Of a stretch of 64,000 nucleotides of DNA, positions 35,112-41,804 are shown piece by piece. The number at the start of each line of letters is the position of its first letter. Position 1 is the first letter of the stretch. The position numbers and the translations under genes are program-made. Source of the DNA: Chitinophagaceae bacterium (lineage in GTDB: Bacteria > Bacteroidota > Bacteroidia > Chitinophagales > Chitinophagaceae). The stretch is taken from positions 1 through 64,000 of the forward strand of contig JAHEMM010000006.1 of the NCBI GenBank assembly GCA_024643655.1, written 5' to 3'. The notes below the pieces were generated by a model, which saw only the letters and a program-made list of their open reading frames with translations, was not told the origin of the DNA and did not search any database.

Positions 35112-35495
35112 ATGAAACGTATACTATTATATATTGCTTTGATTGTTTCAATTGGTATAGCTATGTCGGGTTGCTATAAAGATATCATAAAGCCCGATTT
35201 GCCAAAAGATCCAAATGCACCCCCGCAACAAGTAAGTTATGCTAATGAATTAAAGCCTTTATTAGCGGCAAGTTGTGCAGAAGTTGGATGTCATGTGTCT
35301 GGTGCTCATAAACCTTATTTAACTCCAGATGTATCTTATCAACAAATAGTTAATGGTGGTTTTGTGAATTTGGCCTTACCAAATCAAAGCATTTTGATTA
35401 CAATGCTAAATGGCGATATGTCTCAGTACATGCCATCGGCGGATAATAGACAAAAAGTGCTTGATTGGATAAGAAATGGAGCACCAAATAATTAA
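35112..35495 (+). CDS. Cytochrome c-like lipoprotein with a CX4CH motif
   Basis: 127 residues. The lipoprotein signal ends M-S-G-C (residue 20), followed by a proline-rich linker. The domain has Y-A-N-E-L-K-P-L-L-A-A-S-C-A-E-V-G-C-H-V-S-G, a haem-like site with four rather than two residues between the cysteines. A C-terminal Y-M-P-S-A-D-N-R-Q-K-V-L-D-W-I offers a distal methionine as in class I cytochromes. Such C-x4-C-H domains recur in Bacteroidota; whether haem is attached is not known from sequence. It is sandwiched between the YceI and DUF5777 genes with about 20 bases on either side. Confidence 0.8.
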   Translation: MKRILLYIALIVSIGIAMSGCYKDIIKPDLPKDPNAPPQQVSYANELKPLLAASCAEVGCHVSGAHKPYLTPDVSYQQIVNGGFVNLALPNQSILITMLNGDMSQYMPSADNRQKVLDWIRNGAPNN

Positions 35496-35515
35496 CTGAC
35501 TTAAACTTAATTACA

Positions 35516-36562
35516 ATGAAACTTAAAAATATAAAAAAACGAACCTCACTTTTGGTGCCTTTCATTCTTTTTGGTTTCCTTTTTATTCTTGGGGGTAGTT
35601 TGTTCGCACAAGAGGAGTCAACAACAGATGTTCAGGAAAAAATAGTAAAAGAAAAACCTGTAAAAAATACATTTGAAAGTGTATGGATAGGGGATAATCA
35701 AACTATTCTGGTTCCTATTAAAGGAACAATGGAAATGGATATTCAACACCGATTTGGCACCTGGAATAAAGGATATGATGATTTCTGGGGGTTTTTTGCT
35801 CCATCCAATATACGAATTGGTATGAGTTATGTTCCAATTAAGAATTTAAATATCGGAGTTGGATTTACTAAAACATCTGCAGCAGTAATCCCAAAAGGAG
35901 GAATTTCATCAGTGGCGGGACCATTATGGGATGGTAGCTTGAAATATTCAATCATAACGCAAACAAAAGGAAAATATCCTGTAAGTTTAAGTTATTATGT
36001 TAATGCTGCATTTAATACAAAGAAGGATCCGAATAACGAAATTTATCGTTATAGTAGTGATCGATTATCATATTTCCATCAATTATTGATTGCAAGAAAA
36101 TTAACTGATAAGCTTTCCGTTCAGGTAGCACCAAGTGTTTCGCATCATAATGTAGTAAATGGGTATTTTACAAAACTTAATGATTCGACTTTGCAAATTA
36201 ACAAATCAATGAAGTTTGATCACATTGCGGTTGCTTTATCTGCCAGGTATAAACTAACTGGCGTAACTTCTTTGATGATTAATTATGATCAACCAATTAC
36301 TAAACATGCAACTAAAAATCCAAATCCTAGTTTATCCTTTGGAGTAGAATTTAATACAAGTAGCCACTCGTTTCAGTTGTTTTTTACTAACTATTATTAT
36401 TTGAATCCTTCGATAAATAATATGTTTAATTCTAATAATCCGTTTACTTATACGGATAAATCAACTGACAATCCTGCAACTACTGATATTATTGAAAGCA
36501 CAGAAGTTAAGGGGGGAAGGTTTCTCATTGGATTTAATATTACCAGACTTTGGAATTATTAA
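35516..36562 (+). CDS. DUF5777-type beta-barrel protein
   Basis: 348 residues with a signal peptide (cleavage near L-F-A-Q, about residue 31). The mature part alternates amphipathic strands throughout (I-R-I-G-M-S-Y-V-P-I, L-N-I-G-V-G-F-T-K-T) and ends in an aromatic strand I-G-F-N-I-T-R-L-W-N-Y, as expected of an outer membrane barrel. The motif M-E-M-D-I-Q-H-R-F-G-T-W near residue 75 is typical of the DUF5777 family. No cofactor motif is present. With the two upstream lipoproteins it may form an outer-membrane assembly; role unknown. Confidence 0.8.
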   Translation: MKLKNIKKRTSLLVPFILFGFLFILGGSLFAQEESTTDVQEKIVKEKPVKNTFESVWIGDNQTILVPIKGTMEMDIQHRFGTWNKGYDDFWGFFAPSNIRIGMSYVPIKNLNIGVGFTKTSAAVIPKGGISSVAGPLWDGSLKYSIITQTKGKYPVSLSYYVNAAFNTKKDPNNEIYRYSSDRLSYFHQLLIARKLTDKLSVQVAPSVSHHNVVNGYFTKLNDSTLQINKSMKFDHIAVALSARYKLTGVTSLMINYDQPITKHATKNPNPSLSFGVEFNTSSHSFQLFFTNYYYLNPSINNMFNSNNPFTYTDKSTDNPATTDIIESTEVKGGRFLIGFNITRLWNY

Positions 36563-36600
36563 TTAAAACGTAAAATAGATATTGCATCATATTGTTATTT

Positions 36601-36629
36601 AATCCCCGAACTTCCTTGGTTCGGGGATT
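36601..36629 (+). terminator. Terminator after the DUF5777 gene
   Basis: Perfect 10-bp stem AATCCCCGAA / TTCGGGGATT (36601-36610 with 36620-36629), a 9-nt loop, and a short TT-rich tail. It separates the first redox operon from the next gene. Confidence 0.75.
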
Positions 36630-36650
36630 TTATGCGATCAATAAATTAAT

Positions 36651-37166
36651 ATGAATTGGCCAAGAATTAGATTTCAGACGCATTTTAAATTGCTTTTTTT
36701 TATTTTCTTTTTTAGTCAAATACTTTCTTGTAGAAGTCATAAGGAGAAAAGTAATAATCAACTGCAACAAAGCGCAAAGTCTGAATATCTCAAGCCACCA
36801 TCTAGTTATCAAGATAGTCTGATTATTAATAGAGCTTCAGCTGTTTTTTATTACCCAGACTCATTACAGTTGCTACAAATAAAAGCTCTTATGGATAGTA
36901 GTGAGTATGATGGTACAATGCATGAATTTTTTTATCAAATCAGGAATTCAAAAATTGTAATAAAAAAAAATTATCCTAATTTAAACATCATTGATGTTAA
37001 ACATTATCGCTTTCTTTTATTTCAAAATAATAATAAGCTAACTGAAATCATTGATCTTAATAAGCAGAATGATGCATACGGACTTTTTCTTTTTAATCAA
37101 GCAAAATCTCCCCAACTTGTAGATATGACAAATATTGAAACGGCTTTAGATACTTATTTTAAATGA
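36651..37166 (+). CDS. Unknown lipoprotein, 171 aa
   Basis: Not recognised. The lipoprotein signal has a basic start (W-P-R-I-R-F-Q-T-H-F-K) and ends I-L-S-C at residue 26. The mature part is mixed alpha/beta and rich in Asn, Lys and Tyr (V-F-Y-Y-P-D-S-L-Q-L-L-Q, then N-Y-P-N-L-N-I-I-D-V-K-H-Y-R-F-L-L-F). There are no metal-binding or haem motifs. It lies between a terminator and the promoter of the cytochrome c gene, apparently as a single gene with little upstream space (21 bases), so it may depend on read-through. Confidence 0.65.
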   Translation: MNWPRIRFQTHFKLLFFIFFFSQILSCRSHKEKSNNQLQQSAKSEYLKPPSSYQDSLIINRASAVFYYPDSLQLLQIKALMDSSEYDGTMHEFFYQIRNSKIVIKKNYPNLNIIDVKHYRFLLFQNNNKLTEIIDLNKQNDAYGLFLFNQAKSPQLVDMTNIETALDTYFK

Positions 37167-37215
37167 TAAAATGTTTAAAAGAATTGTCTAAAAAGGATAT
37201 TGGCATCTTTAAATA

Positions 37216-37280
37216 TGATTAAAATCAGTTAGACAACCTATCGATATCAATTCTCATCATTAAGCTTTAAACTACTTTGC
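37216..37280 (+). promoter_or_regulatory. Fnr-like promoter of the cytochrome c gene
   Basis: TGAT-TAAA-ATCA (37216-37227) lies 45 nt before TACTTTGC (37273-37280); the ATG follows at 37330. Class I geometry like the promoters on either side (34188 and 37829). Confidence 0.6.
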
Positions 37281-37329
37281 ATTAGGAAAAATCAAATAAT
37301 ATATTTTCAACTTAATAAATAGAAATAAA

Positions 37330-37743
37330 ATGAAAAAAAGCATTCTTACACCTATTCTTATCTTAATCAGCGGTTTATTCATTTTCAGTGTTTTAACTGC
37401 TTTTAAAACATTTGAAGGACAAAAACCATGGCCAGTGCCGGATAAGTATAAAAACATGAAAAATCCTATTAAGTCAGATGCCTCTTCTATAGCATCTGGT
37501 AAAGCACTATGGAATACACATTGCAAATCTTGTCATGGTAGTAAAGGATTGGGTGATGGATCAAAGGCAGCACAATTGAAAACTGAACCTGGAAATTTTT
37601 CACTTGCAGCTTTTAAATCTCAATCCGATGGATCAATATTTTATAAAACTACAGAGGGCAGAGATGATATGCCAGGTTTTAAGAAGAAAATTTCGGATGA
37701 TGATGATAGATGGGCTATTGTGAATTTCATAAGAAGTTTATAG
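37330..37743 (+). CDS. Class I cytochrome c, periplasmic
   Basis: 137 residues with a signal peptide or membrane anchor (about 8-26). One haem site, W-N-T-H-C-K-S-C-H-G, lies near residues 60-68, and the distal ligand region is R-D-D-M-P-G-F. The lead-in W-P-V-P-D-K-Y-K-N-M-K-N-P resembles cytochromes that accept electrons from Fe-S/NrfD-type quinol oxidoreductases. Single-gene unit ending in a strong terminator just before the small membrane protein and Fe-S genes. Likely electron carrier between the NrfD module and NosZ or the cbb3 oxidase (inference). Confidence 0.88.
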   Translation: MKKSILTPILILISGLFIFSVLTAFKTFEGQKPWPVPDKYKNMKNPIKSDASSIASGKALWNTHCKSCHGSKGLGDGSKAAQLKTEPGNFSLAAFKSQSDGSIFYKTTEGRDDMPGFKKKISDDDDRWAIVNFIRSL

Positions 37744-37763
37744 TTAGTATGTAGGATATTATT

Positions 37764-37799
37764 ATAAAAGCCAGTCAACTAAAATTGACTGGCTTTTAT
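37764..37799 (+). terminator. Strong terminator after cytochrome c
   Basis: Perfect 15-bp stem (37764-37778 with 37785-37799) around a 6-nt loop, with core AGCCAGTCAA / TTGACTGGCT and T4 inside the right arm followed by more T. Confidence 0.9.
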
Positions 37800-37828
37800 T
37801 TTTCAGCAAATATTTTCAGTATAGGTTG

Positions 37829-37894
37829 TGTGACAAAAGTCATATATGGCTATGATGCAAATACTTATTTAAAATTAGAGGGCAACTTACTTTA
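37829..37894 (+). promoter_or_regulatory. Fnr-like promoter of the Fe-S/NrfD operon
   Basis: TGAC-AAAA-GTCA (37831-37842) is a perfect palindrome, 44 nt before TTACTTTA (37887-37894). It is embedded in TGTGACAAA-N2-TCA-N10-TGATGCAA, as at 34188. The -7 regions also agree: CTTTACAC follows TGATGCAA by 29 nt here and by 30 nt there. The first ATG is at 37921. Confidence 0.7.
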
Positions 37895-37920
37895 CACGGT
37901 ATAAATAATTACTCTCAATT

Positions 37921-38154
37921 ATGGAACAACCAACTAAATCGCCAACAAGAAAAAAATTTTTGTTTTTCGGGGCTGCAATTCTTTCTTCACTTGCTTTTTT
38001 TAAAATCTTTCCTAAACATAAAAAACAAAAAAAAGAAACTGTAAAAATGTTGACCCAGGATGGGCGACTTGTCGAAATAGACAAAACATTTTTAGCTTCT
38101 TCAAAGAAAAAGATTGATAATAAAGAGTTGCAAGAATGGGTGAAAAATAAATAA
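37921..38154 (+). CDS. Small single-helix membrane protein, 77 aa
   Basis: Basic N-terminus (S-P-T-R-K-K), one hydrophobic helix (about 13-29), then a K-rich stretch and a soluble tail. The tail contains V-K-M-L-T-Q-D-G-R-L-V-E-I-D-K-T-F-L (about 41-58). The next gene's Fe-S protein has the same motif, V-K-L-L-S-V-D-G-E-V-I-E-I-D-K-A-Y-L, right after its signal. The two are 23 bases apart and surely co-transcribed. The shared segment suggests both proteins dock to the same partner or to each other. No known family. Confidence 0.7.
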   Translation: MEQPTKSPTRKKFLFFGAAILSSLAFFKIFPKHKKQKKETVKMLTQDGRLVEIDKTFLASSKKKIDNKELQEWVKNK

Positions 38155-38177
38155 TCTAACCAGAAAATTAACTTAAA

Positions 38178-39173
38178 ATGAGTTGTAAATGCAATAAGGA
38201 AGAAGGTTGTCAGAATAATAATTCTCGCAGGGAATTTTTACTTTCGGGTTTAGCTGCAACGATGGTTGCCGTTGGATGTAGCGATAAAACCTCACCTTTT
38301 ATACCAGAAGAAACAATAGCCTTAACTGGCGAAAAAGTAAAGTTGCTTTCTGTTGATGGAGAAGTGATAGAAATAGATAAAGCTTACTTGAAGCCAGTGC
38401 CAGATATTACTCACTTAACGAACAAGCAAGAAAGAGAAGGAATGGCTGGAAAGAAATTTGTGATGGTAATAGATTTGTCCAGATGTAAAAACTTAAAAAA
38501 GTGCCAGAGTGCATGCAATCATGCACATCAAGTACATCCTGGTCAGAATTGGGTAAAAGTGTTAAGTATGGATGATGCAGATCATTCAGCTCCTTATTGG
38601 CAACCTACTACTTGTATGCATTGCGATGAGCCACCTTGTGTAAAAGTTTGTCCTGTTGATGCAACATTTAAAAGACAAGATGGAATCGTATTAATTGATA
38701 GTAATCGGTGTATAGGATGTAGATTTTGCATGGCAGCTTGCCCCTATACTACAAGGGTATTTAACTGGGAGGACCCAATCCAAGCCGTTGTAACTGATAA
38801 TTCAATGCCTCAAGAAAATATGGATTCAAAGCAACATTACTCATGCGAAACAAGTTTGCCACAAAAAAAAGGTACTGTTGGTAAATGTGATTTCTGTCCA
38901 GATATGATAAGAAAAGGAGAACTCCCACATTGTGTGTCAGCATGTCCCAATGGTGTATTTATGTTTGGAGATATGAATGAAGACGCAGTAACAAATGGTG
39001 CTGAAACATATCGGTTTAGCGATTTAATAAAAGACAAAGCAGGCTACCGGTTGATGGAAGATCTTGGTACTAAACCAAGTGTTTATTATTTACCTCCGGT
39101 TAACAGAAGTTTTCCTTTCGAATCTGGACTGGAAAACCAACTTCCTGCTGATCAAATGAACCATTCAAAATAA
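38178..39173 (+). CDS. Tat-exported 4x[4Fe-4S] protein (NrfC/DmsB/ActB-like)
   Basis: 331 residues. The N-terminus has S-R-R-E-F-L-L-S-G-L (twin-arginine) and then V-A-V-G-C, so a Tat lipoprotein. Four ferredoxin-type cysteine groups follow: C-K-N-L-K-K-C-Q-S-A-C (near 105, unusual C-x5-C-x3-C), C-M-H-C-D-E-P-P-C-V-K-V-C-P (near 150), C-I-G-C-R-F-C-M-A-A-C-P (near 178), and C-D-F-C-P-x10-C-V-S-A-C-P (near 238). It forms an electron wire on the periplasmic side, partnered with the NrfD protein encoded 5 bases downstream. No molybdopterin subunit gene is nearby. Confidence 0.9.
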   Translation: MSCKCNKEEGCQNNNSRREFLLSGLAATMVAVGCSDKTSPFIPEETIALTGEKVKLLSVDGEVIEIDKAYLKPVPDITHLTNKQEREGMAGKKFVMVIDLSRCKNLKKCQSACNHAHQVHPGQNWVKVLSMDDADHSAPYWQPTTCMHCDEPPCVKVCPVDATFKRQDGIVLIDSNRCIGCRFCMAACPYTTRVFNWEDPIQAVVTDNSMPQENMDSKQHYSCETSLPQKKGTVGKCDFCPDMIRKGELPHCVSACPNGVFMFGDMNEDAVTNGAETYRFSDLIKDKAGYRLMEDLGTKPSVYYLPPVNRSFPFESGLENQLPADQMNHSK

Positions 39174-39178
39174 TTATC

Positions 39179-40492
39179 GTGGAAAAATCAAATCAACTAT
39201 CAGAAGAACAGATAATTCAGGACTTATTGCCACAAAAGTTTGGTAGAAGGGGAATGATATGGACAGCTATTTTAATATTATTCTGTCTGGTTGGAGCATA
39301 TGCATATTACAGGCAATTGAGATATGGATTAGTTGTAACTCATATGAGGGATTATGTTTCCTGGGGAATATATATTTCTAACTTTGTTTTCTTTGTAGCC
39401 ATTAGTTTGGTTGGCTCATTAATTACGGCCATTTTCCGGCTTGCAAAAGTTCCCTGGCGTACCCCACTTACACGTATATCTGAGATGATTGCAATATCAG
39501 CAATCACTTTTGCTGCATTGATCATTATTGTGGATATGGGACGTCCTGAAAGATTATTAAATTTATTCACTCACGGGAGAATTCAATCACCAATTCTTTG
39601 GGATGTAATTGTGATCTCAACGTATTTCTGTATCAGTTTGTTCTTGTTATACGTTACGCTAATTCCAGATATTAAAATAATGATGAATGTAAAAGATAAA
39701 ATAACAAAGCCTTTTCATAAAATTTATCGTTGGTTAGCTTCATTTTGGAAGGACCAATCTGATCAGGAAAAAATTCGGGACAGAATCATTACGATTCTTT
39801 GTATTACTATTATTCCAGTTGCTTTTTGTATTCATACTGTTACTTCATGGTTATTTGCTACAACATATAGACCAGGTTGGGACAGTACGAATTTCGGTGC
39901 CTACTTTGTATCGGGTGCATTTCTTGTAGGTGCAGGTGGTGTTGTTGTTGCAATGTATGCTTTTAGAAGAGCTTATAAATTAGAAAGGTATATTACTGAT
40001 ATGCATTTTGATAAAATGGGAAGAATGCTGGTTTTATTATCATTACTATACCTCTATTTCAATGTAAATGAGTATCTGATTCCTGCATTTAAAATGAAAA
40101 AATCTGAAGCATCACATTTAACCCAATTGTTTTCTGGCGAATATGCGCCAATGTTTTGGTTTGCTATTTTGGTAGGTATGATTATTCCAATTTTTGTTCT
40201 TCTGTTTAAAAAAGGAAGAAAACCACTGCCTATGTTTATTGTTGGAATAATGGTAGTAGTAGGTGCCTGGTTTAAACGTTATCTTATTGTTACACCAACA
40301 TTACTTCACCCTCTTCTACCAATGCAGGAAGTCCCTGAAAGTTATCACATTTACTTTCCAAGTTGGGAAGAGTGGTCAATTTCGTTGGGATCCTTGGCAG
40401 GAGCATTATTAATTATTACAATTTTAGCAAGATATTTTCCCGTTATTTCAATATTTAAAACGTTAGAAGATGAAAAAGAAAAATCAGCATAA
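39179..40492 (+). CDS. NrfD/PsrC-family quinol-interacting membrane subunit
   Basis: 437 residues, GTG start. About nine to ten membrane helices are spread from residue 22 to 425. The conserved W-G-I-Y-I-S-N-F-V-F near residue 62 and D-M-G-R-P-E-R near residue 118 are the NrfD/PsrC/ActC quinol-site motifs. It would take electrons from menaquinol and pass them to the Fe-S protein encoded immediately before it. Some NrfD relatives translocate protons (ActC, HybB). Its end overlaps the next gene by 23 bases. Confidence 0.9.
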   Translation: MEKSNQLSEEQIIQDLLPQKFGRRGMIWTAILILFCLVGAYAYYRQLRYGLVVTHMRDYVSWGIYISNFVFFVAISLVGSLITAIFRLAKVPWRTPLTRISEMIAISAITFAALIIIVDMGRPERLLNLFTHGRIQSPILWDVIVISTYFCISLFLLYVTLIPDIKIMMNVKDKITKPFHKIYRWLASFWKDQSDQEKIRDRIITILCITIIPVAFCIHTVTSWLFATTYRPGWDSTNFGAYFVSGAFLVGAGGVVVAMYAFRRAYKLERYITDMHFDKMGRMLVLLSLLYLYFNVNEYLIPAFKMKKSEASHLTQLFSGEYAPMFWFAILVGMIIPIFVLLFKKGRKPLPMFIVGIMVVVGAWFKRYLIVTPTLLHPLLPMQEVPESYHIYFPSWEEWSISLGSLAGALLIITILARYFPVISIFKTLEDEKEKSA

Positions 40493-41387
40493 TCTAGTAC
40501 AGCTACTCTTATTCGGAATGCTAATATTTTTCTTTGCTGGTAGCAATATTGTTGAAGCCCAGGAAAAAAGCGAACCCCAGCCTGTAAAAAAATATTTGAC
40601 ATTAAAGTATTTTAATGTTGCCAATCGTCAACAATACCTGTTATTAAATGCAATTACTAAAGACGATAAAGGTGTTTCACCTCAGCAAAATAAAAAATTC
40701 TCCATTTACATAGATAGTAATGATCCTGCTAATTTGATCGCCACAGTTACTACCAATAAGATGGGAGCAGCAAAAGCATTCATTCCGCCAGTACAAAAAG
40801 CGATTTGGGATTCAAGTGCCAAGCATATTTTTTTAGCAGAAACAGATATGGGAACAGATGATGAACAAACGCAGGAAATTGAAATAATAAAAAGTAAAAT
40901 TACAATAGATACGTTGAATGAAGATGGTGTAAGAAGTATAACTGCACAGGTTATGAAATTGGAAAATAGTGAATGGGTGCCGGCACCTGAAGTGGAATTA
41001 AAAATTGGAATTGTAAGAATGGGTAAAATTCTTTCAGCAGGTGATGAACCAACCTACACTACCGACTCTAGCGGAATAGCTACTGTTGAATTAACAAAGG
41101 ATAGTTTGCCAGGTGATGAAAATGGGAATTATATACTGGCAGCTAAAGTTGAAGACAATGACGAGTTGGGAAATCTGTTCATTGAAAAGACTGTAAACTG
41201 GGGTGTTCCAAATCAAATTGATAAAACATTTTTTAACCAAAGAACTTTATGGAGTACCGCAAACAGAACACCTGGCTGGTTACTTTTTGCGGCTTATGCT
41301 ATTGTAATAGGTGTTTGGGGAACGCTAATCTATCTTATTTTCCAACTGCTCAAAATCAAGCGACTTGGTAGGGTTAAGGTGAAATAA
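40470..41387 (+). CDS. Membrane-anchored beta-rich protein of the NrfD operon
   Basis: 305 residues, not recognised as a named family. A signal peptide (about 8-30, ending V-E-A-Q) is followed by two probable immunoglobulin-like halves (about 40-145 and 148-262; for example I-Y-I-D-S-N-D-P-A-N-L-I-A-T-V and V-E-L-K-I-G-I-V-R-M-G). A C-terminal helix (about 278-297) and a basic cytoplasmic end follow. So it is a periplasmic protein tethered at its C-terminus. The 23-base overlap with the NrfD gene indicates coupled translation and a role as a structural or docking subunit. No haem or cluster motif. Confidence 0.7.
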   Translation: MKKKNQHNLVQLLLFGMLIFFFAGSNIVEAQEKSEPQPVKKYLTLKYFNVANRQQYLLLNAITKDDKGVSPQQNKKFSIYIDSNDPANLIATVTTNKMGAAKAFIPPVQKAIWDSSAKHIFLAETDMGTDDEQTQEIEIIKSKITIDTLNEDGVRSITAQVMKLENSEWVPAPEVELKIGIVRMGKILSAGDEPTYTTDSSGIATVELTKDSLPGDENGNYILAAKVEDNDELGNLFIEKTVNWGVPNQIDKTFFNQRTLWSTANRTPGWLLFAAYAIVIGVWGTLIYLIFQLLKIKRLGRVKVK

Positions 41388-41403
41388 TTAAAAGAAATAC
41401 TTT

Positions 41404-41793
41404 TTAATCTTCCAAAAAATCTTCTAAATCTCGTCTTTCCTTTTTTGTTGGCCGTCCTATTTTACTAGGTCGTTTACCGGTATGAAAACTAGCAGCTTGG
41501 TATTGTAGTCGTTGTATTTCTTCTTCTGGGGTTATGTCAATATAGTTTTTGATAGCTTCGGAAGCAGCCACCCTTTTTTGTATCAGTCCGGTTACTTTTA
41601 TTCGCCATCTTTTGGCTTCTGTTTTTACCTCGTATTCATCACCTATAGAAACATTTTTTGCGGCTTTTGCTTGCGAACCATCAAATTTTACTTTTCCAGT
41701 ATCACAGGCAGCAGCTGCCATTGTTCTTGTTTTAAACAAACGTATAGACCAGAGATATTTATCGAGACGGAGTTTTTCTTTATTTTCGGACAT
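41404..41793 (-). CDS. S4-domain RNA-binding protein (Hsp15-like)
   Basis: 129 residues from the ATG at 41793; a TTG one codon earlier is less likely. The S4 fold opens with L-R-L-D-K-Y-L-W-S-I-R-L-F-K-T-R, then A-C-D-T-G-K-V-K-F-D-G and V-S-I-G-D-E-Y. The C-terminal tail is basic and includes R-P-S-K-I-G-R-P-T-K-K-E-R. Hsp15 family members bind 50S subunits carrying stalled nascent chains. Convergent with the redox operon, 16 bases apart, and divergent from the next gene by 11 bases. Confidence 0.87.
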   Translation of the reverse strand: MSENKEKLRLDKYLWSIRLFKTRTMAAAACDTGKVKFDGSQAKAAKNVSIGDEYEVKTEAKRWRIKVTGLIQKRVAASEAIKNYIDITPEEEIQRLQYQAASFHTGKRPSKIGRPTKKERRDLEDFLED

Positions 41794-41804
41794 CAAGCAA
41801 AATT

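Noticed and set aside
37921-41387. Fe-S/NrfD genes as a nitrite reductase NrfABCD system
   Set aside because: No pentahaem nitrite reductase or NrfB-like gene is present; the only cytochrome genes encode single-haem proteins, so ammonia-forming nitrite reduction is not supported.
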